This document shows, piece by piece, positions 34,295 through 41,616 of a stretch of DNA of 55,200 nucleotides (the first letter of the stretch is position 1; each line of letters opens with the position of its first letter). The notes beneath the pieces were generated by a model. That model was not told where the DNA came from. It did not search any database and worked only from the letters and a program-made list of their open reading frames with translations. A program made the translations under genes and the position numbers. Origin of the DNA: DASRCB01 sp035653295 (GTDB lineage Bacteria > Acidobacteriota > Terriglobia > Bryobacterales > Bryobacteraceae); assembly GCA_035653295.1 (NCBI GenBank), contig DASRCB010000196.1, positions 1 to 55,200 on the forward strand. Reading direction: 5' to 3'.

Positions 34295-35032
34295 CTACGG
34301 TGAAAACGGCCAGTTGGCGGTGGTGGAATATCCGCCATCGACGGCGATCACCTGGCCGGTGATGTAATCGGCGCCGGCGCCGCTGAGGAAGACGGCCAGT
34401 GGAGCGATGTCCTCGGGCCGGCCAAGACGCGGGATGGACTGCGCGCCCTCCAGCCACTGCTGCATTTGCGGCGGCTGCCACATGGCCCGGTTCAGGTCGG
34501 TGAGGATGAAACCCGGTGCGATGCAGTTCACCTGAATCCCGTAGCGCCCCCATTCGGATGCGAGACTGCGAGTGAGTCCCGCAAGGGCGCTTTTGGTCAT
34601 CGCGTAAACCGATATCCACGGGAGGCCGACAACTGAGGTCAGGCTGCCGATGAAAACGATCTTGCCGCCCCTCCCGCGCGCGATCATGTCCGCTCCGGCG
34701 CGCTGCGTCACCGCAGCCAGGCCGTGCAGGTTGGTGCGCATGATGTGCTCGTATTCGGCCGCCGTGTATTGCTCGAAGCGCTTCCGGATGTTCGTGCCGG
34801 CGACGTTGATCAGGATGTCGGTTTCGGGCAGGCTCGCGCCGGGCGAAAAACTGGATACGTCGAGTTCCAGCGCCTCGCCTCCGATCCGTGCCGCCTCGGC
34901 CCGAAGCTTTTGAATCGAGCGGCCTGCGACGATCGTACGCGCGCCGGCTTCGGCAATGCCGCGCGCGATGGCCAGGCCGATGCCCCGGCTGGCGCCAACC
35001 ACCAGCGCGGTCCTGCCGTTCAGCTCGAACAT
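34295..35032 (-). CDS. Short-chain dehydrogenase/reductase
   Basis: 245 aa SDR. NAD(P)-binding GASRGIGLAIARGIAEAGA, NVAGTNIRKRFEQYTAAEYE, catalytic Ser in VFIGSLTSVVGLPWISVYAMTK with Tyr and Lys in YAMTK, and IQVNCIAPGFILTDL. The C-terminus GQVIAVDGGYSTTANWPF is typical of gluconate-5-dehydrogenase-like enzymes. ATG at 35032, three bases after the stop of the DapA-family gene, so the two are in one operon. Together an SDR and a DHDPS/KDG-type aldolase suggest catabolism of a sugar acid, but the substrate is unknown. A gap of about 165 bases separates it from the VWFA genes. Confidence 0.92.
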   Translation of the reverse strand: MFELNGRTALVVGASRGIGLAIARGIAEAGARTIVAGRSIQKLRAEAARIGGEALELDVSSFSPGASLPETDILINVAGTNIRKRFEQYTAAEYEHIMRTNLHGLAAVTQRAGADMIARGRGGKIVFIGSLTSVVGLPWISVYAMTKSALAGLTRSLASEWGRYGIQVNCIAPGFILTDLNRAMWQPPQMQQWLEGAQSIPRLGRPEDIAPLAVFLSGAGADYITGQVIAVDGGYSTTANWPFSP

Positions 35033-35035
35033 GGA

Positions 35036-35920
35036 TCAGCCGCGGAGGTCGGTAAAGGCGGCTTCGATTTCAGCGCGGGCCGGAGGACAGGGAGGCGTTA
35101 GCGGAAGGCGCGGCGGACCGCCGTAGTAGCCCATCAGGTCCATGGCGTGCTTCAGCCCCGGGATACCGTGTTTCGCGGTCACCAGCGTCGCCGCTTTTGC
35201 GATGCGCCGCTGCCAGTCGAGCGCCGCTTCGTATTCGCGGGTGCGATGCGCTTCCCAGATGCTGATGCAGGCGTACGGGCACGCGTTGGCGAACGCCAGG
35301 ATACCCGCGCTGGCGCCCACGGCGAAATATGAGGCCAGGATCTGCGCCGAGCCCACGGTCACGTTGAAGCCCGCCTTCACCTCGCGCACCATCTGGACCA
35401 CTTTCGACACATTGCCGCTGCTTTCCTTGATCCCAATGATGTTGGGATGATGCGACAGCTCGGCAATCACTTCGGGCGGGACGTCGATGCCCATCATCTG
35501 CGGCCAGTTGTAGATGACAATCGGGATCTTGGCCTGATCGGCGACGGCGCGGTAATACAGCATTTGCGCCTGCGGCGAAGAGATCAGGTTCTTATAGTAA
35601 TGCGGCGTGGCGACCAGCGCGACTTTGTAGCCGATGCCCGCGGCTTCGTTGGTGAGCGCCACGGTTTCGCGCACGCTTTCGACGCCGGTTCCGGCGATGA
35701 GCAGCTTGTCCGGCGCGGCATACTCGGCCACCCACTCCCACATGCGGACCTTCTCGTCATGGGTGAGGAGTTTCGCCTCGCCCGTCGAGCCCATGACCAC
35801 ATACCCGCTCAGCCCGGTGCGATTGAGCTTCGAGACGTTGTGCTCGACCTTCGCTTTCCAGACCTCGCCGTCGCGGTCGAACGGAGTAGTGAGGGGTGGG
35901 TAGATGCCCTGGAGCTTCAT
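35036..35920 (-). CDS. DHDPS/NAL-family aldolase (class I, Schiff base)
   Basis: 294 aa from the ATG at 35920. A TTG three bases upstream gives a longer reading, but ATG fits the overlap with the upstream stop (TGATG). Family motifs: GYVVMGSTGEAKLLTHDEK (GxTGE), YNWPQMM (Tyr) and IIGIKESSGNVSKV, where Lys forms the Schiff base. Length matches DapA/NanA/KDG aldolases of about 290-300. The protein lacks a decisive cue between DHDPS, KDG aldolase and related lyases. Because an SDR follows immediately, a sugar-acid aldolase is more likely than lysine biosynthesis. TIM-barrel end is LTPPCPPARAEIEAAF. Confidence 0.88.
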   Translation of the reverse strand: MKLQGIYPPLTTPFDRDGEVWKAKVEHNVSKLNRTGLSGYVVMGSTGEAKLLTHDEKVRMWEWVAEYAAPDKLLIAGTGVESVRETVALTNEAAGIGYKVALVATPHYYKNLISSPQAQMLYYRAVADQAKIPIVIYNWPQMMGIDVPPEVIAELSHHPNIIGIKESSGNVSKVVQMVREVKAGFNVTVGSAQILASYFAVGASAGILAFANACPYACISIWEAHRTREYEAALDWQRRIAKAATLVTAKHGIPGLKHAMDLMGYYGGPPRLPLTPPCPPARAEIEAAFTDLRG

Positions 35921-36123
35921 CAAATCCCGAGCTTCTCTTTTATACGGCCGACGTCAACCGCATAGCTGGCGAGCATCTGCTCAATGGTGTCCAGCTTGCT
36001 TTCGACACGCCCCAGGCGGGAATTCGTGTCGTCCAAACGTTTATTGTTGGTTACGATCGCGACAATTGCGACGAGTGCGGTGGCCGAGGCAGTTATGACC
36101 GCGGTTGTCAGGTTGGGGTCCAT
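35920..36123 (-). CDS. Tiny membrane-anchored coiled-coil protein
   Basis: 67 aa. One N-terminal membrane helix (AVITASATALVAIVAIVT, about residues 8-25) and a helical/coiled-coil tail (NNKRLDDTNSRLGRVESKL, then IEQMLASYAVDVGRIKEKL). The stop overlaps the DapA-family start by one base (TGATG), so it is the first gene of that operon. No family recognised. The single-pass helix plus coiled coil suggests a small membrane adaptor or scaffold. Confidence 0.6.
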   Translation of the reverse strand: MDPNLTTAVITASATALVAIVAIVTNNKRLDDTNSRLGRVESKLDTIEQMLASYAVDVGRIKEKLGI

Positions 36124-36227
36124 GTGTCGCAGCAGGTCAACTCACATGTTACCAATCCCGCAGGCCGATGGCCTGCTCCACAATCAGGGCGGGAGCCGTT
36201 CAGCGGAGCAGGCGTCGGCTGCCGTGC

Positions 36228-36536
36228 TTATCCTTTCGCGACGAAAGTGATAACGAACGTGTACAGCGCCAGCGATTCAATCAGCGCGAGGCCGAGGAAC
36301 AGCGCCAGGCGGATGCTCGCGCCGGCGCCGGGATTGCGCGCGAAGGCCTCCGCGCACGAAGCTCCCAGCTTACCCTGCCCGATGCCGCACAGCCCGGAGG
36401 CAATGCCCATGGCAATGTACGCGAACGGCAGGTTCCAGTTCGTGGTTCCTCCGCCGCCACCGCCCGTCGTCTGGGCAAAGATCGGGCTGGCCAGCGCCAT
36501 GATGGCGATAGTCAGGAAAATCAGTTTACGTGTCAT
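36228..36536 (-). CDS. atpE: ATP synthase F0 subunit c with N-terminal leader and Na+-type motif
   Basis: 102 aa from the ATG at 36536 behind AAGGAGC. It has an N-terminal signal-like helix (KLIFLTIAIMALASPIFA), a Gly-rich linker (six Gly) and then the two-helix c subunit: FAYIAMGIASGLCGIGQGKLGAS and LALFLGLALIESLALYTFVIT. The ion-binding Glu is Glu87. Gln54 is 33 residues before it, and Ser88 and Tyr92 follow it, the same spacing as the Na+-ligand set Q32/E65/S66/Y70 of Ilyobacter. The extended leader is seen in some other phyla. It forms the rotary c-ring in the inner membrane. Confidence 0.92.
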   Translation of the reverse strand: MTRKLIFLTIAIMALASPIFAQTTGGGGGGTTNWNLPFAYIAMGIASGLCGIGQGKLGASCAEAFARNPGAGASIRLALFLGLALIESLALYTFVITFVAKG

Positions 36537-36626
36537 TCGTTGTGCTCCTTGATGAATTTGTCCCCAGGAGGTGGTTCCCACTCCGCCCTGGGGGACGGCG
36601 GGCTCACACTCGAGACGAAAGATGCC

Positions 36627-37358
36627 TTAGTGCTCGTGCGAAACAGCCATGCTGACGTAAATGATCGTCAGCAGCATGAAGATATAAGCCTGTAAGAATG
36701 CGACGAAAACATGCAGCCCCATGAAGATCGCGGGCGCCGCGAAGTAAGTCAGCGTGAGAAACGTGACCGTCACCTTCTCGCCCGCGAACATGTTCGCGAA
36801 AAGACGAACCGTCAGCGACAGCGGACGTGCGAGATGACTAATAATCTCGATCGGGATCATCAGGAAGAACAGCCACCACACCGGACCGATAAAGGTCATC
36901 AGGTAATGCCCGAAGCCCTGGGCGCGAATACCCATCCAGTTGTAATACAGGAAGGTGCAGACCGCCAGACCCAGCGGCACGGATGGCGACATCGTCGGCG
37001 ATTCGAACCCGGGAATCAGCCCGATGAGGTTCATGAACAGAATGAAGATGAACAGTGTGCCGAAATAGCGGGCGTAGTTATCGGAATGATGCGCAATGGT
37101 GTCGCGCGCCTGGCCCCGCACAAATTCGTAAACGACCTCAAAGATGTGCTGCATCCTGCCGGGATTGTCGGCCGACAGCGTGCCGCGCAATACCGCGAAC
37201 ACGATCACGATGATGGCCGCTACCAGCAACTCCATCGAGGCCCAGTTACTCCACGGGTGAGCAGGATCGTGCGGGGCATTGGCCATCTGCAGCACCGCGT
37301 CCGCCGGCCCCGCAAGCCAGCGGTTCAGCAGCACAGTCAGCCAGACTTCGTGTTCCAT
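36627..37358 (-). CDS. atpB: ATP synthase F0 subunit a
   Basis: 243 aa from the ATG at 37358; the upstream open frame is not membrane-like. Several membrane helices: MELLVAAIIVIVFAVLRG, FIFILFMNLIGLIPGF, WWLFFLMIPIEIISHLA and a C-terminal AFLQAYIFMLLTIIYVSMAV. The essential Arg is in LTVRLFANMFAGE, facing the c-ring. It overlaps atpI by 22 bases and precedes atpE by about 90 bases. It forms the ion half-channels. Subunit b and delta and the F1 genes are not in the window, so the ATP synthase genes are probably split between two loci. Confidence 0.93.
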   Translation of the reverse strand: MEHEVWLTVLLNRWLAGPADAVLQMANAPHDPAHPWSNWASMELLVAAIIVIVFAVLRGTLSADNPGRMQHIFEVVYEFVRGQARDTIAHHSDNYARYFGTLFIFILFMNLIGLIPGFESPTMSPSVPLGLAVCTFLYYNWMGIRAQGFGHYLMTFIGPVWWLFFLMIPIEIISHLARPLSLTVRLFANMFAGEKVTVTFLTLTYFAAPAIFMGLHVFVAFLQAYIFMLLTIIYVSMAVSHEH

Positions 37359-37723
37359 ATCAGTTCGATCAGAATTGCCGAGATGATGGCCGCCGCGGAA
37401 ACGAGCAGGCCGAGGAAAACGGCCACCGGAGTGACCTTTAAGTACCTGATTATAGCAAAGGCTGCGCCGATCAGAATGATGAGCTGGCCTACCCAGGCGA
37501 TGGCCGAACGCGGCTTGGTCTCGCCGCCAAGCGCGTCCGCGATCTTCTTTGAGCGCCACAGGCTGCCGGCCGACAGCGCGGCCCCGACCAGGAATCCTGC
37601 CGCGAATCGCCACCCTCGCTCCCACCCGCAGAGCGCGGCGCCCGCCACCCCGAATCCCGCGGCCAGCCACGCCACCCGGCGCAGCATCCGCTGCCAGACT
37701 TCGGCGTCACTTGCTGCTGGCAT
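37337..37723 (-). CDS. atpI: ATP synthase subunit I-like protein
   Basis: 128 aa with four membrane helices (VAWLAAGFGVAGAALCG, FAAGFLVGAALSAGSLW, AWVGQLIILIGAAFAIIRYL, AVFLGLLVSAAAIISAILI). Layout and place directly upstream of atpB match ATP synthase subunit I, which helps assemble the c-ring. The sequence itself is diverse, so context decides. ATG at 37723, overlapping atpZ by 17 bases and atpB by 22, so the genes are translationally coupled. Confidence 0.8.
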   Translation of the reverse strand: MPAASDAEVWQRMLRRVAWLAAGFGVAGAALCGWERGWRFAAGFLVGAALSAGSLWRSKKIADALGGETKPRSAIAWVGQLIILIGAAFAIIRYLKVTPVAVFLGLLVSAAAIISAILIELIWNTKSG

Positions 37724-37919
37724 TCATTTCCCGGAACAGTTCGATGAAACCTGCGGCGATGCCCAAAAGCAGAAAGACCAGCGTCAGAAAGTGCGTGCCG
37801 AAGGCTTTGTCCAGGTAATGTCCGATAACGTAACCCACCAGCACGCAGCAAGGCAGCAGGAACGCCAGGCCGAGGAAGCGGCCCATCTGCCGGAGCGGGT
37901 TCTCGTCGTCCTTAGGCAC
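37707..37919 (-). CDS. atpZ: AtpZ-like small ATP synthase accessory protein
   Basis: 70 aa from a GTG at 37919 (PKDDENPLRQMGRFLGLAFL). The frame is open to 37958, but those 13 codons overlap hemD. Two membrane helices separated by DKAFGTHF are typical of AtpZ, a two-helix protein encoded upstream of atpI in many bacteria and proposed to act in Mg2+/Ca2+ handling or assembly. Overlaps the hemD stop by 8 bases. Start uncertain; family call from helix layout and gene order. Confidence 0.75.
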   Translation of the reverse strand: MPKDDENPLRQMGRFLGLAFLLPCCVLVGYVIGHYLDKAFGTHFLTLVFLLLGIAAGFIELFREMNASSK

Positions 37920-38742
37920 GCGCGCCGCGTTTCTTCGCCAGCAAAGTGCCGGCCGCATCCGCCGTTTCTTTCACAAGGAAGCCCATTTTCGGATGCGTCG
38001 GCTCGAAATCGGGCGTCAGGCCGTGTTCCGCGAGCCCTTCGGTCGTAGTCGGGCCGACGGACGCGATTACAGTCCGGGCCAGCCCCGATTGCAAATCACC
38101 CTCAATGCCTTCCTCGGCCGCAATGGTCAGCAAATGCGCGATCTGAACCGAGGTGGTGAACAGGACCACGTCGAACTCGTCCCGCGCGATGCGATGCGCC
38201 GCCTCGCGCAGCGGACCGGTGTCGTCCGGCAGCGCCCACTGATAAACGCGGACGGTCGTCACCTCTGCCCCGATCGCGCGCAGCCCATCCAGCAGATCCA
38301 CGTTCGTCCGCCCGTATTCCTGCACTGCAATGCGACGTTCGGGCCGCGGGCGAATGATATCCAGCATCTCCCGCCAGGTGTTCGGCTCAGGTGCAACGAG
38401 CGTGGGCCGAATATCCATTTCACGCAGCACGGCAACCGGTTTGGAGCCGCGGGCGGCAACGGTGATCTGCCGCAGCGCATCCGCGAATCGGCCGGCGCCG
38501 AACCGCCCGTCAATGACTTTCGCCAGAGCGCGCGTGCCGACGCCCGTGAGAAGAACCATCAGGTCGAATTCGCCGCGGAAGAGACGCTCGGCAAAGCGCA
38601 GCGCCTCGTCGTTCGATTCGACCGGCGCCTCGCGCATTGAAGGAGCGACGAACGGCTCGCCCCCGTTCCTGCGAATTAACTCCGCCATCTCAGCGGCGCG
38701 CCGGCTTTCGAACGCGACCACGCGCAGGCCATCGAAGGGCAT
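37912..38742 (-). CDS. hemD: Uroporphyrinogen-III synthase
   Basis: 276 aa. The two-lobed HemD pattern is clear: RVVAFESRRAAEMAELIRRN, then FDLMVLLTGVGTRAL, and later DEFDVVLFTTSVQIAHLL and VIASVGPTTTEGLAEHG (the conserved SVGPxT region). HemD closes hydroxymethylbilane to uroporphyrinogen III for haem and related tetrapyrroles. No other hem gene lies nearby. Its stop overlaps the atpZ start by 8 bases, so it may lead the F0 operon, an unusual pairing whose meaning I cannot infer. Function call is strong from the HemD motifs; ATG at 38742. Confidence 0.88.
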   Translation of the reverse strand: MPFDGLRVVAFESRRAAEMAELIRRNGGEPFVAPSMREAPVESNDEALRFAERLFRGEFDLMVLLTGVGTRALAKVIDGRFGAGRFADALRQITVAARGSKPVAVLREMDIRPTLVAPEPNTWREMLDIIRPRPERRIAVQEYGRTNVDLLDGLRAIGAEVTTVRVYQWALPDDTGPLREAAHRIARDEFDVVLFTTSVQIAHLLTIAAEEGIEGDLQSGLARTVIASVGPTTTEGLAEHGLTPDFEPTHPKMGFLVKETADAAGTLLAKKRGARA

Positions 38743-38770
38743 CGCCTACAGCCTAACGCGTCCCGAAAGT

Positions 38771-38792
38771 GGCGTGGGCTTTAGCCCGCGCC
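38771..38792. repeat. REP-like palindrome
   Basis: GGCGTGGGCT (38771-38780), TT, AGCCCGCGCC (38783-38792): ten-base arms with one G-T pair. It lies in the gap between hemD and the next plus-strand gene and resembles the palindromes near 39679 in core sequence (GGGCT/AGCCC). Confidence 0.6.
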
Positions 38793-38925
38793 AAACACGA
38801 GTCACAAGCCCGTTCAAAACCATCAACTCCAACCGTACCCGTCACATACGCCTGAAATCCCATATCTCAAAGTTCGTTTTTGCCCGCTCGCATGATAGAC
38901 GTTGGGCGAAAGGAGAGCTTCATCC

Positions 38926-39546
38926 ATGAGCTCCTCAGCACAAATCATCGCGAACCAAAAGAACGCGACCTCCTCAACCGGACCGCGTACCGACGCCGGC
39001 AAAGCAACTTCCAGCCAGAACGCCGTCAGCCATGGCCTCACCGGCGGCTTCCGCGTCCTTCCGCATGAAAACCAGGCCGACTTCGATGCCTGCCTCGCTC
39101 GCTATCGCGAGGAGTTCCAGCCGACCACCGAGCACGAGCGCTTCCTGGTCGAGCTCATGACCCAGTCCCGCTGGGAACTCCAGCGCACGAATCGCCTTAT
39201 CGCCGCTGTCCTCGAGCGCCTGGCCAGCGCTCCGGATTCTGGCGCGGCCTCTCCGGATGCCGCCATCGCGGCCGCCCTCATCGGCCGCACCGCCGACGCC
39301 TTCACCACGCTGAAGCGCTATGCCGCGGCAGCCGAGCGGACTTATCTCCGTTGCTCCCGCGAACTTACCCAGAACGCCGCCCGCCGCGCCAAGGTGGCCG
39401 CCGTGGTCGCCGAGGCCAAACTGTGGGCCGGTTTCACCCCCGAACCAAACGAACCCAACTTGCCTACTCCGGAGCCGAAGAAACCGCGCAAACCAACCCC
39501 GGGCGTCCCCTTCACCGACGACGATCCCCTCTCCTGGCGCCTCTAG
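38926..39546 (+). CDS. Unknown protein with STGPxTxAGKA N-terminus
   Basis: 206 aa from the ATG at 38926. The N-terminus reads ANQKNATSSTGPRTDAGKAT and AVSHGLTGGFRVLPHENQAD. Proteins starting with N..NA..STGP.T..GKA..S.NA..HGL are widespread in Acidobacteria and Planctomycetes as I recall, usually near repeats or mobile DNA; function unknown. The middle is Arg/Ala-rich helix and the C-terminus is low-complexity Pro/Glu/Lys (KKPRKPTPGVPF). It is followed at once by REP-like palindromes. Confidence 0.7.
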   Translation: MSSSAQIIANQKNATSSTGPRTDAGKATSSQNAVSHGLTGGFRVLPHENQADFDACLARYREEFQPTTEHERFLVELMTQSRWELQRTNRLIAAVLERLASAPDSGAASPDAAIAAALIGRTADAFTTLKRYAAAAERTYLRCSRELTQNAARRAKVAAVVAEAKLWAGFTPEPNEPNLPTPEPKKPRKPTPGVPFTDDDPLSWRL

Positions 39547-39558
39547 GATCTTTGGGGG

Positions 39559-39697
39559 GCAGGGCCCCGCCCTGCGACGGGCTCTCAGCCCGCCCCTGAA
39601 CTGTCGACATTCTCCTGAAACGCCGATTGTGGTGCATGCCTTTGGCTTGCACGGTGCGAGCCGCAAGGCTTGCACGCGGCGGGCTCTAAGAGCCCGC
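39559..39697. repeat. REP-like palindrome cluster left of the IS element
   Basis: Five hairpins in 140 bases: GCAGGGC/GCCCTGC (39559-39575), CGGGCT/AGCCCG (39578-39592), GTGCATGCC/GGCTTGCAC (39632-39652, one mismatch), GTGCGAGCC/GGCTTGCAC (39654-39675, one G-T), GCGGGCTC/GAGCCCGC (39679-39697). Two units share a tail similar to CTGgAgTtTgGACATT, at about 39596-39611 and 39700-39715. The GTGCAAGCC/GGCTTGCAC stem recurs right of the IS. Confidence 0.75.
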
Positions 39698-39699
39698 CT

Positions 39700-39715
39700 C
39701 TGGAGTTTGGACATT
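39700..39715. repeat. Left inverted repeat of the IS
   Basis: 16-bp arm CTGGAGTTTGGACATT, an exact reverse complement of 41517-41532; matching stops on both sides. A degenerate copy occurs at about 39596-39611 in the host REP cluster, so it may belong to the REP unit rather than to the IS. Confidence 0.65.
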
Positions 39716-39720
39716 CCGGC

Positions 39721-41097
39721 TCAGGCGACAGCGGCCAGGCCCAGGGATTTCCAGTCCAATTGGAGGCCGAGTGGTTCGACAAGCGACTTGTTGGCGACCA
39801 TTTCCTTGCGTAGCAATGTTACAAGGTCGAGGCAGGAGGGGCGATTGGCGTGTCGTCTCCAGCGCGGCAAGGCTTCGTAAGAGTCACCGCGCTCCGGACC
39901 AAAGGCGATGAGTCCGGCCAGCATCAGTGCGCTGTAGGCAGCGACCACGAAGGCCGGCTGGCGGGGCACGGAACGCGCGGACCTCAACTGCGCCTGCCCC
40001 ACGCCCAGCGTGTCCTTCTCTTCGCGGTGGTTGACTTCGATCTGCCAGCGATCAAAGTAGGGCTGCAGCAACTCACGAGGGCTGCCCTGCAGATCGGTGG
40101 TCAACAGGAATGCCGGGTCGCGATACTGGTTGCGCTTTCGGCCGGGCACGTGATAAGGGATGGGGGCAATGATCAGGAGTCGGAGCAGACGTTGGCGGGC
40201 GCCGCTCTGCCACAGTACCTCGAGCACCTGCTTGAAGCGAATCTTCCGCCACTGGCCGCCGTAGAAGATGCGCGCCTTATCCCAGGGAATGCGTTCATCG
40301 TGACGAACCTGATCGGGCGTGAACTTCGCGGCATCGTAGATACAGCGCGAACCGGCGGGCGCACGGCGGCAAAGTTTGATGTCACGCCGTGCGCGGGCGA
40401 TGATTTCGGTTCGCTCCAGGGCCGCTCCGAACAGGGTGCGGTTACAGAAGCTGTTGTCGCCGACGATCAACAGCTTCCTGCCGCGGGCGCCGGCGGCATC
40501 CATATCCTGGCGTAATCCGCAAATCACTTCCATCGCGCGCGTGGAGAGGTTCTGCTGTCTGGCGGCATAGCGGTAAGCGGCCCACTCCTCGGCGGAAGCT
40601 TTGCGGCGAGGCTTCTTCAAGGCAGGCGCTTCTTCGAAGCGAACGGGGATGGCGCGCGGCGAAGCTTTTCCGTGGCGGTACAAAGGAAGCAGCAGAGACA
40701 GTTGCAGGAAGCGGAGCCCGAGCATCAGGTTGAAGCGAAACTTCGGCGACATGGGATCCCTTCCCCACGCCACGGTGGGAATCCTGCGGCCGGTCTTGCG
40801 TAGTCGCGTATCATCGATGGCCACCGCCAGATAGCGGCCCCGGCACCACGGCAGCGCGCGTTGCAGGATGGGCTGAAACAGGTCGGCAACGCGCCAGCAG
40901 GAACGCGCGTGCAGTTTGTATTCGGCGCTCCAGTCCGCGTGTTGGTGGCCCTGGGCCCAAATGGCGCGGGAGAGCGTCCGCCGGCCGAAGGCGCTTAACG
41001 CCCCGAGCGCCTGGGCCACGGCTCGGCGCGCGGAACGGCGCTGCGGAAAGGCTGTCTGCCAGCCCTGAAGAATATCCAGCAAAGTTCGGAGCAGCAC
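39721..41097 (-). CDS. IS4/IS701-type DDE transposase
   Basis: 458 aa. Acidic catalytic sites fit DDE: YLAVAIDDTRLRKTGRR (first Asp), LLIVGDNSFCNRTLF (second Asp) and YFDRWQIEVNHREEKDTLG, the Y-REK-like signature with Glu. The N-terminus is basic, QGWQTAFPQRRSARRAVA; the region WSAEYKLHARSCWRVADLF is typical for IS701-type transposases. GTG start at 41097, behind AGGAGG. The frame is intact. It follows the DUF6788-like gene by about 50 bases on the same strand. Exact IS name cannot be given without a database. Confidence 0.87.
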   Translation of the reverse strand: MLLRTLLDILQGWQTAFPQRRSARRAVAQALGALSAFGRRTLSRAIWAQGHQHADWSAEYKLHARSCWRVADLFQPILQRALPWCRGRYLAVAIDDTRLRKTGRRIPTVAWGRDPMSPKFRFNLMLGLRFLQLSLLLPLYRHGKASPRAIPVRFEEAPALKKPRRKASAEEWAAYRYAARQQNLSTRAMEVICGLRQDMDAAGARGRKLLIVGDNSFCNRTLFGAALERTEIIARARRDIKLCRRAPAGSRCIYDAAKFTPDQVRHDERIPWDKARIFYGGQWRKIRFKQVLEVLWQSGARQRLLRLLIIAPIPYHVPGRKRNQYRDPAFLLTTDLQGSPRELLQPYFDRWQIEVNHREEKDTLGVGQAQLRSARSVPRQPAFVVAAYSALMLAGLIAFGPERGDSYEALPRWRRHANRPSCLDLVTLLRKEMVANKSLVEPLGLQLDWKSLGLAAVA

Positions 41098-41146
41098 GTC
41101 CTGTTTCCTCCTTAGAGGTGAAACAGACGCAGCGCAAAAAAAGAGC

Positions 41147-41461
41147 CTACTCCTCGGCTCGCAACCAGTCGTGGTTTAGTTCGCAGATCTCTTCCATCTT
41201 GCGTTTCCATTCCTGGTAGTTGCCGAGCCAGCGCTTCACCAGCTCGCGTTGCTCTGGCCGAATGCTGAACTGGCGATTGCGGCCACCCGGATAGGTGACC
41301 GTCAGGACCCACACTTTATGCCCTTCTCCCGCTTCGCAACGCGAACAGCCGTGGCGATGAAAGATGGTGCGCTCCAGCAGGGATCCGCGCAGAACCTCTT
41401 CCGGGGCAGGCAAGGTCGCTGCGATCTTGCGGCGCTTGTGGATGACTTCCTTCTGCTTCAC
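41147..41461 (-). CDS. DUF6788-like zinc-finger passenger protein of the IS
   Basis: 104 aa. FHRHGCSRCEAGEGHKVWVL suggests a zinc site (H..C..C....H), followed by a strand-turn-strand and the basic motif FSIRPEQRELVKRWLGNYQEWKR near the end. This layout is that of DUF6788, a small family frequently found next to transposases. Function is unknown; DNA binding at the element's ends is a possible role. GTG start. Inside the IS borders and on the transposase strand, directly upstream. Confidence 0.7.
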   Translation of the reverse strand: MKQKEVIHKRRKIAATLPAPEEVLRGSLLERTIFHRHGCSRCEAGEGHKVWVLTVTYPGGRNRQFSIRPEQRELVKRWLGNYQEWKRKMEEICELNHDWLRAEE

Positions 41462-41516
41462 CTACAAGGATGAAACACCAAAACGACCCATCAAGTCAAG
41501 AACATTCTGCACGTAA

Positions 41517-41532
41517 AATGTCCAAACTCCAG
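41517..41532. repeat. Right inverted repeat of the IS
   Basis: AATGTCCAAACTCCAG, exact reverse complement of the left repeat. Confidence 0.65.
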
Positions 41533-41553
41533 GTGCAAGCCAAAGGCTTGCAC
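41533..41553. repeat. REP-like palindrome right of the IS
   Basis: GTGCAAGCC (41533-41541), AAA, GGCTTGCAC (41545-41553): perfect nine-base arms, same stem as the units at 39632-39675. Confidence 0.75.
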
Positions 41554-41616
41554 TACAGACCGGATTAGTCGCCAATATAAGGGGAACGCGGGACTTAGGA
41601 TATCGTATCTGCTGAT

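Larger units (their letters stand above)
39700..41532. mobile_element. Insertion sequence, DDE transposase plus passenger gene
   Basis: About 1.8 kb bounded by a perfect 16-bp inverted repeat, CTGGAGTTTGGACATT (39700-39715) and AATGTCCAAACTCCAG (41517-41532). Inside are a DDE transposase and a small DUF6788-like protein, both on the minus strand. No target duplication is visible. The ends match REP-unit tails, so the true borders may lie slightly inside. Confidence 0.7.

Noticed and set aside
39559..39697. Clustered palindromes considered as a CRISPR array
   Set aside because: Units are hairpins of differing length with no regular repeat-spacer spacing and no cas genes; REP-like elements explain them.
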